A stretch of 5,372 bases of DNA from NCBI GenBank assembly GCA_051891195.1, contig JBJFEZ010000053.1, positions 1-5,372 on the forward strand, written 5' to 3'. Shown piece by piece: positions 4,871 through 5,372 of the stretch. How positions within the stretch are numbered: the first letter of the stretch is position 1; each line of letters opens with the position of its first letter. The notes beneath the pieces are model-generated. The model did no database searches, was not told the origin of the DNA, and saw only the letters and a list, made by a program, of their open reading frames with translations. This DNA comes from CAG-273 sp051891195. GTDB lineage: Bacteria; Bacillota; Clostridia; TANB77; CAG-508. The position numbers were made by a program, and so were the translations under genes.

Positions 4871-5372
4871 CAAGCACTATTAGTTTTGCTAATCGCGAGA
4901 GCGGAATATTCTGTTGTCCATTCCTTAATATTACTTGCCATATCGTATATATTGCATACTTTATCAGTTGTTCCTGTTCTTTCTCCTGTGTTTGCTAAAC
5001 TACTATTTTTTGAAGTTTGTTTTGAATATGCTGTGTTACTAGAGTATTTTTGTATAAATACTATTGCTGTATCCCATGCATAACTATTTATTAAGTCGCT
5101 TTCTACTCCAACTTCATTATTATTTATATCTTTATTTCCTGCATACATATTTCTTGCTACTTTTGCTGCATTTAGCTGTGTTATATTGTTCCATAAAGTT
5201 CCTGGTGTATAATTCATACTACTAGCACTTGCTGTTGATGGCTTTGATAATGGTTTTGCATTTGCATATCTTAAATTTCCTGAAGCTCCGCTATCATACC
5301 CACTTCCATAGCTTGCCTCATATCTTGCTATGTAATATCCTCCTTTTGTTTTTACACTATTTACAAAGCTTG
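4750..5372 (-). CDS. FGE/SUMF1-like (C-type-lectin fold) variable protein, probable DGR target (3' part)
   Basis: The 206 visible residues are the C-terminus; the 5' end lies beyond the right edge. An opening GGYYIARYEAS (10-19) matches the start of FGE-sulfatase-like domains in gut Clostridia. Further on are WNNITQLNAAKVARNMY, INSYAWDTAIVFIQKYS and NIYDMASNIKEWTTEYS, the counterpart of the FGE core motif NVWDMxGNVxEW. The tail RGGNY...AYR...NISFRLTLYIK is the end of the C-type-lectin-like fold. The catalytic cysteines of true formylglycine-generating enzyme are not evident, so a binding role is more likely than enzymatic. The last ~37 codons differ sharply from the rest in base and codon use and look like a DGR variable region (separate entry). 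By analogy with the left-edge gene, the missing N-terminus may be prepilin-like and display the domain at the surface; that is inference. A terminator follows 97 bp after the stop. Confidence 0.85.
   Translation of the reverse strand, partial: SFVNSVKTKGGYYIARYEASYGSGYDSGASGNLRYANAKPLSKPSTASASSMNYTPGTLWNNITQLNAAKVARNMYAGNKDINNNEVGVESDLINSYAWDTAIVFIQKYSSNTAYSKQTSKNSSLANTGERTGTTDKVCNIYDMASNIKEWTTEYSALAISKTNSACVDRGGNYGDLGTNPSAYRDCADATWLYYNISFRLTLYIK

Noticed and set aside
4682..4873. 63-codon minus-strand frame overlapping the end of the FGE-like gene
   Set aside because: Its first two thirds are the variable region read in another frame (Arg/Leu-rich, no ribosome binding site). Only the last part, after 4738, is considered meaningful, as an MSL-like fragment.
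4886..5083. 65-codon plus-strand frame inside the FGE-like gene
   Set aside because: It is an antisense shadow of the FGE-like coding sequence with no ribosome binding site.

Overview
The window is AT-rich. It has AAGGAGG-type ribosome binding sites and a sigma-A-like promoter, and its protein families are typical of uncultured Clostridia (Bacillota), probably a gut-type lineage. No taxon can be fixed from the sequence alone. Every gene I can support lies on the minus strand, so transcription runs from the right edge to the left edge.

Right to left, the layout is as follows. (1) 5372-4750 is the C-terminal 206 residues of a formylglycine-generating-enzyme-like (FGE/C-type-lectin fold) protein. 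Its last ~37 codons look like the variable region (VR) of a diversity-generating retroelement (DGR): GC-rich and full of NNC codons in an otherwise A/T-ending gene. (2) 4749-4276 holds no intact gene. It contains a strong hairpin with a T-tract, a second inverted repeat, and reading-frame fragments that resemble a broken MutS-domain-I-like (MSL) gene, a known DGR accessory type. A 42-codon orphan frame follows. (3) 4266-3013 is a membrane-anchored CapA-family metallophosphatase. It is followed after 12 bp by (4) rimO, the ribosomal protein S12 methylthiotransferase (2999-1671). These two probably form an operon. (5) 1672-1245 is a compound repeat element made of nested, TA-flanked terminal inverted repeats (MITE-like). 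It includes a perfect 27-bp inverted repeat around a GC-rich core, and its right arm overlaps the rimO stop codon. (6) 1131-670 is a complete dUTPase gene with a good promoter. (7) 394-1 is the N-terminus of a prepilin-like protein that runs off the left edge. It carries the linker that in gut Clostridia commonly leads into the same FGE-like module seen at the right edge.

The most interesting reading is that both window edges belong to one family of surface proteins. In this reading a type IV pilin-like N-terminus exports and anchors a lectin-like domain whose C-terminal tip is diversified by a DGR. The right-hand copy still carries the VR, but the accessory gene next to it is decayed. No template repeat or reverse transcriptase is visible in the window. 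The target may therefore be a relic, or it may be served in trans by a DGR elsewhere. CapA, RimO and dUTPase look like ordinary chromosomal genes.
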